Of a DNA stretch of 64,000 bases, positions 9,536-19,145 are shown piece by piece. Position 1 is the first letter of the stretch. The number at the start of each line of letters is the position of its first letter. This DNA is from CAWGJF01 sp963822905. Lineage in GTDB: Bacteria > Bacteroidota > Ignavibacteria > Ignavibacteriales > Ignavibacteriaceae. The DNA lies in NCBI GenBank assembly GCA_963822905.1, contig CAWGJF010000007.1, positions 186,001-250,000 of the forward strand, given 5' to 3'. Made by a program: the position numbers and the translations under genes. The notes under the pieces were generated by a model. That model worked only from the letters and a program-made list of their open reading frames with translations, was not told the origin of the DNA and ran no database searches.

Positions 9536-10160
9536 TTATTTGAGCACCATCATTTTTTTGGTACAAACATATTTGTTTGCTGCAAGCCTGTAAATATACA
9601 TTCCACTGGCAAGATTTGTAGCGTTAAATTTCACTTCCTTGTAACCTGCTTCCTGATCTTCGTTTACCAAGGTTGCTATTTCACTGCCAAGTATATCATA
9701 GATTTTTAATGTTACTTTTGCATCTGCCGGAAGCTGGTACAATATTGTTGTTGTGGGATTGAATGGGTTCGGATAGTTCTGTTCAAGCTTAAATTCTTTT
9801 GGTGCTGAATAATTGAAGATGAATGATTTCAACATCATTATCCCTTCACTGCCTGTTATCATAAATTCTATTGTGTCTTTTTCATTTACCTGAGCATTTC
9901 TGTTCACATCAAAAGTGAACTTAGCCTCAGCCTCTGCCTTAGCCTCTACAAAATCAATTGTTTTTGTTTCTTCTTTTAAAGTTCAATGCACCCGATCTTT
10001 TTGTGAGTATAACATTTACGTTTGTCGCAGTATTCTCCTCCGAAACATTTGCAACCGTCAGCGTTATCTCATTGCCTTTTGTGCCGGGTTTTAGCTCATA
10101 GACCTCCTGTGAATACATTGTCCCGAAAGTAACCAGTGTTATTAAAAGTATTATTTTCAT
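9536..10160 (-). pseudogene. Secreted protein with T9SS sorting tail, interrupted by a one-base frameshift
   Basis: Two pieces in different frames make one gene. The first, from ATG 10160, starts with a signal peptide (MKIILLITLVTFGTMYSQ) and continues to ILTKRSGALNFK. It then runs out of frame at an AAAA run near 9980 and stops. Removing one A restores KEETKTIDFVEAKAEAEAKFTFDVNRNAQ, which runs on into the second piece (9536-9907). That piece ends in a complete sorting domain: EQNYPNPFNPTTTI, then a beta-rich region, then GMYIYRLAANKYVCTKKMMVLK. The joined product is a small exported protein of about 208 residues. The function of the short N-terminal domain is unknown. Confidence 0.8.
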
Positions 10161-10263
10161 TTTATCAACTCTTCAATTGATTAATTGTCAAATTATTAAA
10201 CTGTTCTTGTACAATCTTGTAATCTTGCAATTTTTTAATCTCTCGTTCTCCTTCCCTAATAGA

Positions 10264-10303
10264 ACACTGATGACACAGATTAAACTGATTTACACTGATT
10301 TTT
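10264..10303. repeat. Low-complexity ACTGATT/ACACAGATT internal repeat
   Basis: The stretch has quasi-periodic copies of ACTGAT, ACAGATT, ACTGATT and ACACTGATT at about 12-nt intervals, ending in a T run. It lies between two minus-strand genes and does not code. Similar non-coding ACTGATTTACACTGATT-type sequences occur as dispersed repeats in several environmental bacteria; I infer it is one of these. Confidence 0.45.
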
Positions 10304-10351
10304 TCTTCTTCCATCAACTTTGCCTACTGCCTATTGCATACTGGAGACTGC

Positions 10352-12277
10352 CTACTGAGTATTTAACTGAATCTCCACCAAATTATTTGCACCAATATCC
10401 TGCTGTTCATCCTGACTTACACTTCCATATATTGCTCTGAAGCTTAAGTTCTTAGGAAGCAACTCTTTTGTTATTTCTCCATTTGCATTTGTTAGACCAA
10501 TATCTCTCCACGCTCCTGAGTAATATTTTGTGTCTGCTCCTTCTAACGGTTGATTGTTTGCATTAGTTACTTTTAGCGTACATAAAACTGTTGAGAATGT
10601 TACCGTGCTATTTGTGCTTAAATCCCGCTGCTTGTCATTTGAAACATATTCATAAGTCATTCTGAAACTGTAATTTTTAGGCAGAAGTTCTTTGTTTGCT
10701 ACTCCGTTTATTGTTGTACCAAATTCTCTCCACGCTCCCGCATAATATTGAACTGTTCCTTCGTCAATTAAATTTCCTGAACTATTTCTTAACTCTACTG
10801 CAGCATTTACTGTTTGAAAAACTACTGTTGGATCGACTGAAATATCCTGCTGCTTGTCTATACTTCCATATTCGTAAGTCATTCTGAAGCTGTAGTTGAT
10901 TGGAAGAAGCTCTTTGTTTGCGACTCCATTTACTGTTGCGCCAAAACTTTTCCACGCTCCTGCATAATATTGAACTGTTCCTTCGTCTATAAGATTTCCT
11001 GAACTGTTTCTTAACTCCACTGCTGCATTTACTGTTTGAAAAGTATAAGTGTTGTTTTGTGCAGGTACATTATTAACTGTTTGATTCGCTCCTTCATAAA
11101 ACACTCTTACGCTAACCGTTGGTTTTGTTGTTATTACAGTAAACGTTCCATCTCCGTTGTCTGTTGCATCTTTCCAGCTTGTGTCGTAATACTTTACATT
11201 GCTTGCAGTTATTTGTGTTCCCTGACTGTTGGTTAGGGTTACTAATAGGTTTGGATTAATAAGTGTATCAACATTAATAGGAATTACTTCACTTGTTGAG
11301 TCAATAGAATAGTAAAAATTATTTGGATACTCATCAAAAAAGAATAGCCTGCAATTTGGTTCAACTCTAAGAGATGTTATTAACGTTCCACTATTACTGC
11401 TGTATATATTTATTATTCCGGAGCTATAGAAACGCGAATTTAAATTATTAAAATTCAATTTTTCCAAAACTAGATATTCACCAAAACCCAACAAATAAGG
11501 ATTAAAAAAACCTTGGCAATAGATGTATGCAGAACTAGAATCTGAATCAAAATCCATTATCTTATAATATTGATCCCTATTTACATTACGGAAAAAAGAT
11601 TGAATAATTCCCTTGCCTTTAACACCCCTATGTAAAATGTATCCATCAGCATTCGGAAAGCCAAAATGTGATAAATTATTTATTTCAGCAATTTCATATG
11701 ATAAAGTGGAAATTTTCATCACCTTGTTTTCCCCAGTTAAACTATCCTTTAGTGCGAAATAAATAAAATCTTCATCCTGTGAGAAAAAAGCTTCTTCATT
11801 CAGGATGTTATATTTTTCATTTCTATAGGGGAGAATACTATAATGAATTCGTTCTTGTGTTGATTCATCAAATACACTCAAGGCAGCTTCATTACTATTT
11901 AGTATTGATGAAAAAATAAATATTCTTCCTTTACTCTCTGAGTATAAAATCGCACCAATTCCACCTATGTCTATTGGCAAATAAAAACCTTTTGTTGTAT
12001 CATTACAGTTTATAACATAGTTAGGTGAATCATAATTCCCGATAACAAGCCAATTCTGTGTTTGATCCCATTTTATTAGGTCAACACTTCCCGCATTAGC
12101 TATAAATTGAGTCTTAGAGTCAGTTCCCAGATCAAGTTTTTCAATATCATAAACTAACTTACTACCAATTGTATCAACAATATTATTTTTATAAAAAATA
12201 TATGGTTGACCTATAATATTTGATATGAAAAAAAAATGAAAAAAGATTACATAAAAAAATTTATTTACATTCAACAT
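10352..12277 (-). CDS. Secreted protein: beta-propeller-like N-terminus plus tandem 74-residue repeats
   Basis: 641 residues with a signal peptide ending around SNIIGQ. Residues about 30-340 have repeated beta strands like a six- or seven-bladed propeller, but no family motif is certain. The last 300 residues are tandem modules. Two are nearly identical (AAVELRNSSGNLIDEGTVQYYAGAW..., 74 residues apart), a third is diverged (KYYSGAWRDIGLTNANGEITKELLPKN), and a fourth, older one precedes them (VKYYDTSWKDATDNGDGTFTV). There is no YPNPFNP tail. It lies 19 bp downstream of the 907-residue secreted protein and is probably co-transcribed with it. Function unknown; likely surface-exposed or extracellular. 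Confidence 0.75.
   Translation of the reverse strand: MLNVNKFFYVIFFHFFFISNIIGQPYIFYKNNIVDTIGSKLVYDIEKLDLGTDSKTQFIANAGSVDLIKWDQTQNWLVIGNYDSPNYVINCNDTTKGFYLPIDIGGIGAILYSESKGRIFIFSSILNSNEAALSVFDESTQERIHYSILPYRNEKYNILNEEAFFSQDEDFIYFALKDSLTGENKVMKISTLSYEIAEINNLSHFGFPNADGYILHRGVKGKGIIQSFFRNVNRDQYYKIMDFDSDSSSAYIYCQGFFNPYLLGFGEYLVLEKLNFNNLNSRFYSSGIINIYSSNSGTLITSLRVEPNCRLFFFDEYPNNFYYSIDSTSEVIPINVDTLINPNLLVTLTNSQGTQITASNVKYYDTSWKDATDNGDGTFTVITTKPTVSVRVFYEGANQTVNNVPAQNNTYTFQTVNAAVELRNSSGNLIDEGTVQYYAGAWKSFGATVNGVANKELLPINYSFRMTYEYGSIDKQQDISVDPTVVFQTVNAAVELRNSSGNLIDEGTVQYYAGAWREFGTTINGVANKELLPKNYSFRMTYEYVSNDKQRDLSTNSTVTFSTVLCTLKVTNANNQPLEGADTKYYSGAWRDIGLTNANGEITKELLPKNLSFRAIYGSVSQDEQQDIGANNLVEIQLNTQ
10600..11045 (-). 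repeat. Two near-identical 222-bp tandem repeats inside the coding region
   Basis: The sequence TTTCCTGAACT(A/G)TTTCTTAACTC occurs at 10773 and again at 10995, exactly 222 bp (74 codons) apart, and long stretches around it are almost identical. Differences are mostly at third codon positions, so the unit was duplicated in frame and has diverged little. Confidence 0.8.
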
Positions 12278-12296
12278 TTTTATTACCTCTTTAGGT

Positions 12297-15020
12297 TTAC
12301 TGTTCTACTAATTCTTGATAAATATCCCAAACGAATTCACCATATTGCTTAGTCACTTCTTCACCATCTATCGTTCTTGTCTCAGTCGGAACATCTTCAT
12401 TGATTTCCCACTCTTCGGTTTCTTCATTCCATACATAAAGGAAATATTTTTGGTAGTTATATCTCTGAAATGCACACTTTAAAAGAATTTCATCTTCATA
12501 CGGTTGATGGTCATCAAGGTAATTCTCAGCGGCAGGTTTTTTATCATTAAAATAAAGATCCTTCCCAGCATTTAAATTACTCTTCCAGTTCCAAATTTGT
12601 TTTTCTGTTGCCGGTGGATTATCTATTTGCATCAATCCATATCCGTTTGGATATCCGTATCTTGGCCAACCAGCTTCATACATTGGATAGTTTCTCTTAT
12701 TAGATTCAAAATGTTTTGTCCTGCTTTCATGTCTAAGAATTGCTTCAATTTCATCAGAATTGGCATAATCATATACTTCTTCCGGATCAGGATTATCCCC
12801 AAGTATTTTATTACCAATTTTACCTATAGAATTTATTGTATGAAAAAATTTATCTTTAGCTTTTACTTCAACAGTTACGTTACCTCCAATAAAAATATCT
12901 TCTCCTTCGTTCCAGGTTTTTAAAGTGTCTTCACAGTCTCCTCCATAACCAGGCCAACCTGGAATCTCAGGTTGTTTTGCCACAAACTTGAATGATTCAA
13001 CATTATTCTTTTTGAATGAAACCGTCCAAGTAGTTGTATCAGAATTTACAGAATATGAAGTGCCAGTAAATATTATCTCACCTTCTCTTGGACAAAGCGA
13101 AATGTATTTTTTTTGACTTTTCGAATAATATCTTCTATTTAATTTATAACTAACTCTATATTTCCATTCAAAAGTTATCTCTCCTTTATAATAATTTTTA
13201 ACTAAGGCTTTACAAGTGACACTAGGCATATTAGCTTCATTAGTTATCTTTTCATTTTGAGATGTTGAATTAGGAGAAATAATAACTAATTCAGGTTGAT
13301 TTCTAGTATTCACATCTCCTTTCCAGTAGTCTTCTTCATACAAATAATCACCATTATAGCAAGCAGCTATTATTGGTGCTTCTATCAAAGGTTCACCATC
13401 TTCTTTGTTTTTCTTTACAAGGTTTACCAATCTCTTTTCTGAAATCATTTGTAAATAAGCTGCTCTTTGTAAATCATGGCTTTTGCCTGATTTAGTAACC
13501 AACTTATTGTTTTTTTCTACCGTTTTGATTTCTTCTTCAATGTTATTACCAACAACCGGTCTGCTGGATCCACCAGGCCCTCCTGATCCGCCAAGGTCTG
13601 TTCCCACTCTTAATCTTACATAACCACTGTCGCTATCAAGACTATCCGCTGTTATAAATTTTATCGGTTGCAGTACATCTTCAAAATAAACTCCAATACT
13701 ATCATCAACTAAAATATTACCGTTAATGCATCCATCCAGAACTGAAAGCTCGAATGTTTGCTCAGGAGGAAAATCTTCAAGCGTTCCATCTTCAAGCCTG
13801 TGTTTAATTATAACATCTGCCGTATCTGCAGCACCAACAACATCCGGTTCAGTATAAACATAAATCGGCGGTGGTTTAATAAAAAGTGTTATTTCTTTTG
13901 GTTCTATTTCCGGATCAGTTGTACTGACTTTTACTATCACAGTATCTGTTTGTTCAGTCGATATTCCATCGGCTTCATAGTCAACATATACATAACCTTG
14001 CCAGTGATCGAGATTTGTAAGCGTTTTAGTACTTTCATATGTGTATGGATCAATTAAGCTTCCGTATTCCTGTCCGCTTATTATTTCGACATTTATTTTT
14101 GTTTCATCGGGGATAGGTTCACAACCATTAAAAACGTCAATATCAAAATAGGCGTAACCACCTGTATTTAAACTATCCCAATTTTGGAACGTATTAATTT
14201 CAAAGATGTTTGGAGGGAACTCAGTTTCTTGCGTAACTATCACACCATTAATATTTGCTTCTAAAATAACTGGCTGTGGAAATGAGACAGGTGGCGCAGA
14301 TTCGTTTCCTTTCAACACGATATTTTGGATTTCATTATAATTAGTAAGTTGAACAGAATTGCCTAAATCAGTTTCTGTGGCAGTATTGTATAAGTATGCA
14401 TATTCCTGTCCTTCAATTATCTGAAGATTTAAGGGATCTGTTTCATACCAATTTGGCCCACCACATTCCGGCCATTGAATCTGACTTATTGATAAAGTTG
14501 CGTCCTGAGCTGGACATAACAATCCTTCAATATTAAGATTAAAAGGTCCGTAAACTCCATTATAAGTTCCACAAGCCGAGAAATAGTTTATTTCAATATT
14601 ATCAATAAATATTTGCCTAAAACCATCTGGTGGTTCACATATATTATAAAACCATCTTTGAAACCAAGAGTCCCACGTCTGATGTTCAAAAAGCCATTGA
14701 TGACGGTAACCTGGAACAGTTATCGTTGTCATCCCACTTGTCGTCCAACCGCTGTTTATTGTATCATTAGTACATGTTATTATTCTAATATTTCCTTTTA
14801 TATTTTCGGATGGCGGCCACGTCATTAGGTATGTACAATTATGGTCGTTATAGGAATTTGGATCATCTGTTAGAATTTTCTGCGGGTTTATCTCAACTCG
14901 CTCTTCAATTTTTGTTTGAGCAAAAGCCTCTCCCAAACCCACATTTAGTAATAGAAAAATTAATACAATTTGAATTATTGGTAAGAAAAGTAATAGAAAA
15001 TTAATTAAAACTTTTTTCAT
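12297..15020 (-). CDS. Large secreted protein with C-terminal lysozyme-like (transglycosylase SLT) domain
   Basis: 907 residues with an N-terminal hydrophobic signal segment ending near EAFAQ. The long middle is beta-rich, with several Ig-like stretches and many cysteines, and has no recognised family. The C-terminus has ILRHESRTKHF followed about 30 residues later by NGYGLMQIDNPP. This matches the catalytic Glu and GLMQ motifs of SLT/lysozyme-like lytic transglycosylases. The role could be cutting peptidoglycan during assembly of a surface structure or attacking other cells; this is inference. The gene precedes the repeat protein by 19 bp, suggesting a two-gene unit. There is no T9SS tail. 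Confidence 0.7.
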   Translation of the reverse strand: MKKVLINFLLLFLPIIQIVLIFLLLNVGLGEAFAQTKIEERVEINPQKILTDDPNSYNDHNCTYLMTWPPSENIKGNIRIITCTNDTINSGWTTSGMTTITVPGYRHQWLFEHQTWDSWFQRWFYNICEPPDGFRQIFIDNIEINYFSACGTYNGVYGPFNLNIEGLLCPAQDATLSISQIQWPECGGPNWYETDPLNLQIIEGQEYAYLYNTATETDLGNSVQLTNYNEIQNIVLKGNESAPPVSFPQPVILEANINGVIVTQETEFPPNIFEINTFQNWDSLNTGGYAYFDIDVFNGCEPIPDETKINVEIISGQEYGSLIDPYTYESTKTLTNLDHWQGYVYVDYEADGISTEQTDTVIVKVSTTDPEIEPKEITLFIKPPPIYVYTEPDVVGAADTADVIIKHRLEDGTLEDFPPEQTFELSVLDGCINGNILVDDSIGVYFEDVLQPIKFITADSLDSDSGYVRLRVGTDLGGSGGPGGSSRPVVGNNIEEEIKTVEKNNKLVTKSGKSHDLQRAAYLQMISEKRLVNLVKKNKEDGEPLIEAPIIAACYNGDYLYEEDYWKGDVNTRNQPELVIISPNSTSQNEKITNEANMPSVTCKALVKNYYKGEITFEWKYRVSYKLNRRYYSKSQKKYISLCPREGEIIFTGTSYSVNSDTTTWTVSFKKNNVESFKFVAKQPEIPGWPGYGGDCEDTLKTWNEGEDIFIGGNVTVEVKAKDKFFHTINSIGKIGNKILGDNPDPEEVYDYANSDEIEAILRHESRTKHFESNKRNYPMYEAGWPRYGYPNGYGLMQIDNPPATEKQIWNWKSNLNAGKDLYFNDKKPAAENYLDDHQPYEDEILLKCAFQRYNYQKYFLYVWNEETEEWEINEDVPTETRTIDGEEVTKQYGEFVWDIYQELVEQ

Positions 15021-15285
15021 TTCATCCCCTAAATGATGATGAGTTCTCTCAAAGATGGAGATAATATTATGCTACCGCTTTACAATAATATCAGGGGGGG
15101 GTAAAATGTCAAGCAGTTAAAGGAAAAAAATTTTACAAAAATTTGATTACTAAAAATAATGCCAAGACAAATCCGGTAAATTATTTTTACAGTGTTTCAG
15201 AATGTTGTTTTATTAAAAGACATTTCTTGGCAAGTGATGATAGGTGGCAAGCAATCGGCAAAGTACAATAATTTAGTATCAGATA
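15021..15285. other. Intergenic region with a long-range inverted repeat
   Basis: No coding frame seen. GCCAAGACAAAT at 15161 is nearly complementary to CATTTCTTGGC at 15221-15231. They could form a stem with a loop of about 50 nt containing an AT-rich sequence. A run of eight G lies near 15095. No function assigned. Confidence 0.35.
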
Positions 15286-16377
15286 TTAATCTTCTACAGC
15301 ATCCAGCAACTCTTCTTTCCGGTCTTTTGTTAATTCACTTTCAGTTTTAAAAGATTGAAGTGTCACATCCATTTGCTGGATAAGATTACGTTTATAAAAT
15401 TTTGGAGCGTAAAGAGAACCATCAATCATATAAATTCTATGAGTGGCTTCATCATAGAAATAATAATTCACGAATGGTCCACCCATTCCTTTAGTATTCA
15501 TTTCCCATAAACCCTGTGTAAAAATTGCATAGCGGTTATGGAAGTTAACTTCATTTGTGGTGAAATAATCTTTAGCTATCACAATGTATGATGTATCATC
15601 TGTTCCCTGGTAGAATTTTTTAGTTACACGGTTCCGGATTGCTCTAACAGAATCCACAGTCAAATATTCCGGTGTTGCATTATCTATCCAGTGAATAAAA
15701 ATCCATCTTTCCATATCGCTGTTAGGAGATCTTCTGAGCCAGACAAAATTATCTTCAGGCTTATTCATTGCTACCTTAAAATCTGCCTGTACATAAATTA
15801 CCCAGCCGTAATCTTTAAGAAATTTTCCTTCAATATTTTCTTTTTCATAAGTTGGATTATAAAGACTGCTGAACAATCTTTCATCAGAAGTTTTCTGGAA
15901 AGTATATAATAGGTTTTCAGAATTTTTATTAATCTTCGAAACCAAATCCTGCATTGATGAAGCAGAAATGATGCTGAGCAACTGTCCTTTTGCCCAGAAA
16001 TCTTTCTTGAATAAAATAAAACCAGGATCAGTTGTAAACTTATTTTCAATTGCGGAATCTACAATAGCTTTTATATATTCTGAAGTGTGAGAACCTGAGT
16101 TCAAAGGTGCTACTATCAGAATATTTTTTTTCCTTTTAAATCGCTCAATCTCACGGGGACTAATTCTATTTAGCGTAAAAATATTTTCAGGCTGAGGTGT
16201 ATATATTTTTTTCTCAAATGTCGCTTCCAAAACTGGTTTAAGTTGTTCGAATTCAACCGAATCAGCAACTACAAATATTTCATCTTCAAAACCACGCGCT
16301 GGTCTGTCTGAAGAATTACAGGCAGCAAAAAATAAAGTTATAATTATGAATGACGCAATGAATATTAACTTTTTCAT
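15286..16377 (-). CDS. DUF4837 family lipoprotein
   Basis: 363 residues. The N-terminus has a lipoprotein signal (IIITLFFAACNSS, with Cys20 as the likely lipidated residue). The rest matches the Bacteroidota DUF4837 pattern: GFEDEIFVVADS near the start, RFKRKKNILIVAPLNS, WVIYVQADFKVA, FVWLRRSPNSDMERWIFIHW, and GLWEMNTKGMGGPFVNYYFYDE. Its molecular role is unknown. The gene follows the polyprenol kinase-like gene by 2 bp, at the end of the tilS-hpt-ftsH cluster, so it is probably made with envelope-maintenance genes. Confidence 0.85.
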   Translation of the reverse strand: MKKLIFIASFIIITLFFAACNSSDRPARGFEDEIFVVADSVEFEQLKPVLEATFEKKIYTPQPENIFTLNRISPREIERFKRKKNILIVAPLNSGSHTSEYIKAIVDSAIENKFTTDPGFILFKKDFWAKGQLLSIISASSMQDLVSKINKNSENLLYTFQKTSDERLFSSLYNPTYEKENIEGKFLKDYGWVIYVQADFKVAMNKPEDNFVWLRRSPNSDMERWIFIHWIDNATPEYLTVDSVRAIRNRVTKKFYQGTDDTSYIVIAKDYFTTNEVNFHNRYAIFTQGLWEMNTKGMGGPFVNYYFYDEATHRIYMIDGSLYAPKFYKRNLIQQMDVTLQSFKTESELTKDRKEELLDAVED

Positions 16378-16379
16378 TG

Positions 16380-17048
16380 TTAACCCGGGACATTTGATAA
16401 TGTTAATTCAAGATGCGGAAGAAATGCAAGATACAATCCCCACATCACAAAACCGACAGAAAGCGGGATTGAAAGATTGTCATCTATTAACCTGAATGAA
16501 ACATTTTCCACGATTGCTCCTATAAAAGCTGCAACAAAACCTATTAAAAATTCTCCCTGCAAATTAGCTACTTTCGGTGTAAAAAAAACTACAATACATG
16601 CACTAATGAAAAATGTTAAAGTTCCCTCAAAACTTTTTAAAAGAAATTTTCTTTTGCCAAATTTTCTTCCAATTATTGCTGCCATCGAATCACTTACAAT
16701 TAAAATTGAAAATGCAGTGATGAAAATGACTTTTGGAAAAATAAGGATAGAAATAAGAGCTGAGAGTAAAACATAGGTGGCCCCGTTCAGGCTTTTCTTT
16801 TTGTTGTCGACTTCATGTGAGCGAAGCAGAAACCCGAATATTCCGTAAAAAACCTTTCCCGCTAAAGGATGGAAATGTCTTGCCAGGTCAATAGTTAAAG
16901 CCACAAAAGTTAAAATACCGAGAATTGTTGCGGCTGTATTTGTAGAAATAAAATAGTAGATAACAGGAATTGAAAGCGAACAGAGATGAATAAGTTTTCT
17001 GATTAATTCATCACGGTAAAGGATTGTACCGTTATCAATTTGCGTCAT
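16380..17048 (-). CDS. Diacylglycerol/polyprenol kinase family membrane protein
   Basis: 222 residues with about six hydrophobic helices. The conserved core is seen as SDSMAAIIGRKFGKRKFLLKSFEGTLTFF, the CTP-binding signature of the SEC59/dolichol kinase and phytol kinase (VTE5/VTE6) family. It probably phosphorylates a long-chain isoprenoid alcohol or a lipid using CTP; the true substrate cannot be deduced. Its start overlaps the end of ftsH by 14 bp, so it is translationally linked to it. Confidence 0.8.
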   Translation of the reverse strand: MTQIDNGTILYRDELIRKLIHLCSLSIPVIYYFISTNTAATILGILTFVALTIDLARHFHPLAGKVFYGIFGFLLRSHEVDNKKKSLNGATYVLLSALISILIFPKVIFITAFSILIVSDSMAAIIGRKFGKRKFLLKSFEGTLTFFISACIVVFFTPKVANLQGEFLIGFVAAFIGAIVENVSFRLIDDNLSIPLSVGFVMWGLYLAFLPHLELTLSNVPG

Positions 17049-19128
17049 CTTTTACAGCAGGATCTTTCTTCTTTCTTTGCTCGATAAGTTTTTTTACATG
17101 ATCCGGAACCTGTTTTCCATCTGTATCATCCGGTTTAACTACAGTTTCTTCTCTTTTAACCGGAGGGAGTGATTCACCTTTAATAATTTTTTCGATCTCT
17201 TCAGAATCCAGGATTTCTCTTTCAAGAAGTTCAAGTGAAAGTCTGTGAAGAAGATCAATATTATCAGTGAGAATTTGTTCCGCACTTTTCATAGCAGAAT
17301 TAACAATACCACGAATCTCATCATCAATTTCAATTGCAGTTCGTTCACTGTAATCACGGTGTTTTTGAATTTCTCTTCCAAGAAAAATTTCTTCTTCTTT
17401 TGCACCATAACTAAGTGGTCCGAGTTTTTCACTCATTCCCCATTCACAAACCATTTTACGCGCAATACCTGTTGCTTTTTCAATATCATTTCCTGCACCT
17501 GTTGTATACCGGTTGAAAACTATTTTTTCAGCAGCACGACCGCCGAGTGCATAAGTTATGATGGCCTCAAGATATTCAAGACTGTAAGTATGTTTTTCAT
17601 CAATCGGGAGATAACTTGTTACACCAAGTGCTCTTCCTCTCGGAATAATCGTTACCTTGTGAACAGGATCAGCTTCCGGCAACATTCTTGCAACTAAAAC
17701 GTGACCAATTTCATGATAAGCTGTAGTCTTCTTTTCCTCTTCAGAAATTATAAGGCTCTTCCTTTCCATTCCCATCATCACTTTATCTTTGGCTTCTTCA
17801 AAATCAATCATCTCGACAGTCTTTTTATTTTTTCTTGCGGCAAGTAATGCAGCTTCATTTACAAGATTTGCAAGATCTGCACCAGCCAACCCAGGGGTCC
17901 CTTTTGCAAGAACTTCAAGATCAACTTTTGTATCAAGAGGAATTAATCTGGTATGAACTTTTAAAATTCCTTCGCGTCCTTTAACATCTGGTCTGTCAAC
18001 AACAACTTGCCTGTCGAATCTGCCTGGTCGAAGCAATGCGGGATCAAGAACATCAGGTCTGTTCGTTGCGGCAATAATGATTACGCCACTGTTTTGTTCG
18101 AAACCATCCATTTCAACCAGCAACTGATTTAAGGTCTGTTCCCTTTCATCATGACCACCACCGAGACCAGCACCTCTATGTCTTCCAACCGCATCAATTT
18201 CATCAATAAAAATTATACAAGGAGCATTCTTCTTTCCCTGGTCAAAAAGATCTCTTACTCGACTTGCACCAACTCCGACAAACATCTCAACGAAATCCGC
18301 ACCACTGATTGAAAAAAACGGAACTCCTGCTTCACCTGCAACTGCACGTGCAAGCAATGTTTTACCGGTTCCGGGAGGTCCTAATAATAAAACACCTCGT
18401 GGGATTTTACCACCAAGTTTCTGAAACTTTGTTGGCTCTTTTAAAAATTCAATTATTTCCTGGAGTTCACCTTTTGCTTCATCTGCTCCAGCGACATCTC
18501 TGAAGGTAACTTTCTGTCCGGATTGAGTAATTAACTTTGCACGGCTTTTACCAAACGAAAATATTCCTCTTGAACCACCGCTCTGTCCCTGCATTCTGCG
18601 CATAATAATTATCCAGACAGCGATGATCAGAACCCACGGAAGAAAACTTAAAAGTACCTGAAGCCATTCACTTGATTCTTTATCAAATGAATAATTTATT
18701 CCTTTATCTCTCCAGATTTTTTCCTGGTCCTTAATTATAGGTTCAGGGATATATACTGAGATTGCCTTAACATTTTTAGTTGTATTATCAATTTTAACCT
18801 GAGTTTCAGTTTTAAGGTCGGCTTTAAAATAGTAATCGTTAATATCTGATTTTGTAATTGTGGCTTTTGCAATATTATCTGTCTGATTTAAAATTCTTTC
18901 ATATTCAGCATATGGAACATCAACATAAGTTTCCTGGTTTGTTCTGAGCAATTGCATTACAATAACAGCAGCTACTACAACAGCTCCCCAGCCGAATACC
19001 TGTCTTATAATTTTTGACCAATCAAAATTATCATCAGGCTTATTTGGCCCACCACCTCTAGGTGATTTTGGTGACTGCTTACCCGAATTATCAGACATAT
19101 TAAATTTATTATTATTCAAATCACTCAT
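17035..19128 (-). CDS. ftsH: ATP-dependent zinc metalloprotease FtsH
   Basis: 697 residues. Two membrane helices (about 43-63 and 156-176) flank a periplasmic domain. The AAA module has Walker A GPPGTGKT (250-257), Walker B IIFIDEID (305-312), the FVGVGA pore loop, and the second region of homology ATNRPDVLDPALLRPGRFDR. The protease domain has the zinc site HEIGH near 472-476. It degrades misassembled membrane proteins and regulatory proteins as a hexamer. The N-terminus has an unusual Pro/Gly/Lys-rich cytosolic stretch before the first helix. It is 17 bp downstream of hpt. Confidence 0.98.
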   Translation of the reverse strand: MSDLNNNKFNMSDNSGKQSPKSPRGGGPNKPDDNFDWSKIIRQVFGWGAVVVAAVIVMQLLRTNQETYVDVPYAEYERILNQTDNIAKATITKSDINDYYFKADLKTETQVKIDNTTKNVKAISVYIPEPIIKDQEKIWRDKGINYSFDKESSEWLQVLLSFLPWVLIIAVWIIIMRRMQGQSGGSRGIFSFGKSRAKLITQSGQKVTFRDVAGADEAKGELQEIIEFLKEPTKFQKLGGKIPRGVLLLGPPGTGKTLLARAVAGEAGVPFFSISGADFVEMFVGVGASRVRDLFDQGKKNAPCIIFIDEIDAVGRHRGAGLGGGHDEREQTLNQLLVEMDGFEQNSGVIIIAATNRPDVLDPALLRPGRFDRQVVVDRPDVKGREGILKVHTRLIPLDTKVDLEVLAKGTPGLAGADLANLVNEAALLAARKNKKTVEMIDFEEAKDKVMMGMERKSLIISEEEKKTTAYHEIGHVLVARMLPEADPVHKVTIIPRGRALGVTSYLPIDEKHTYSLEYLEAIITYALGGRAAEKIVFNRYTTGAGNDIEKATGIARKMVCEWGMSEKLGPLSYGAKEEEIFLGREIQKHRDYSERTAIEIDDEIRGIVNSAMKSAEQILTDNIDLLHRLSLELLEREILDSEEIEKIIKGESLPPVKREETVVKPDDTDGKQVPDHVKKLIEQRKKKDPAVKDDAN

Positions 19129-19145
19129 TAAAAAAATTTTCTCCG

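Noticed and set aside
12597..12923. Overlapping antisense ORFs inside the large secreted and SecA genes
   Set aside because: They are frame shadows on the opposite strand of clear genes with no RBS or family match.
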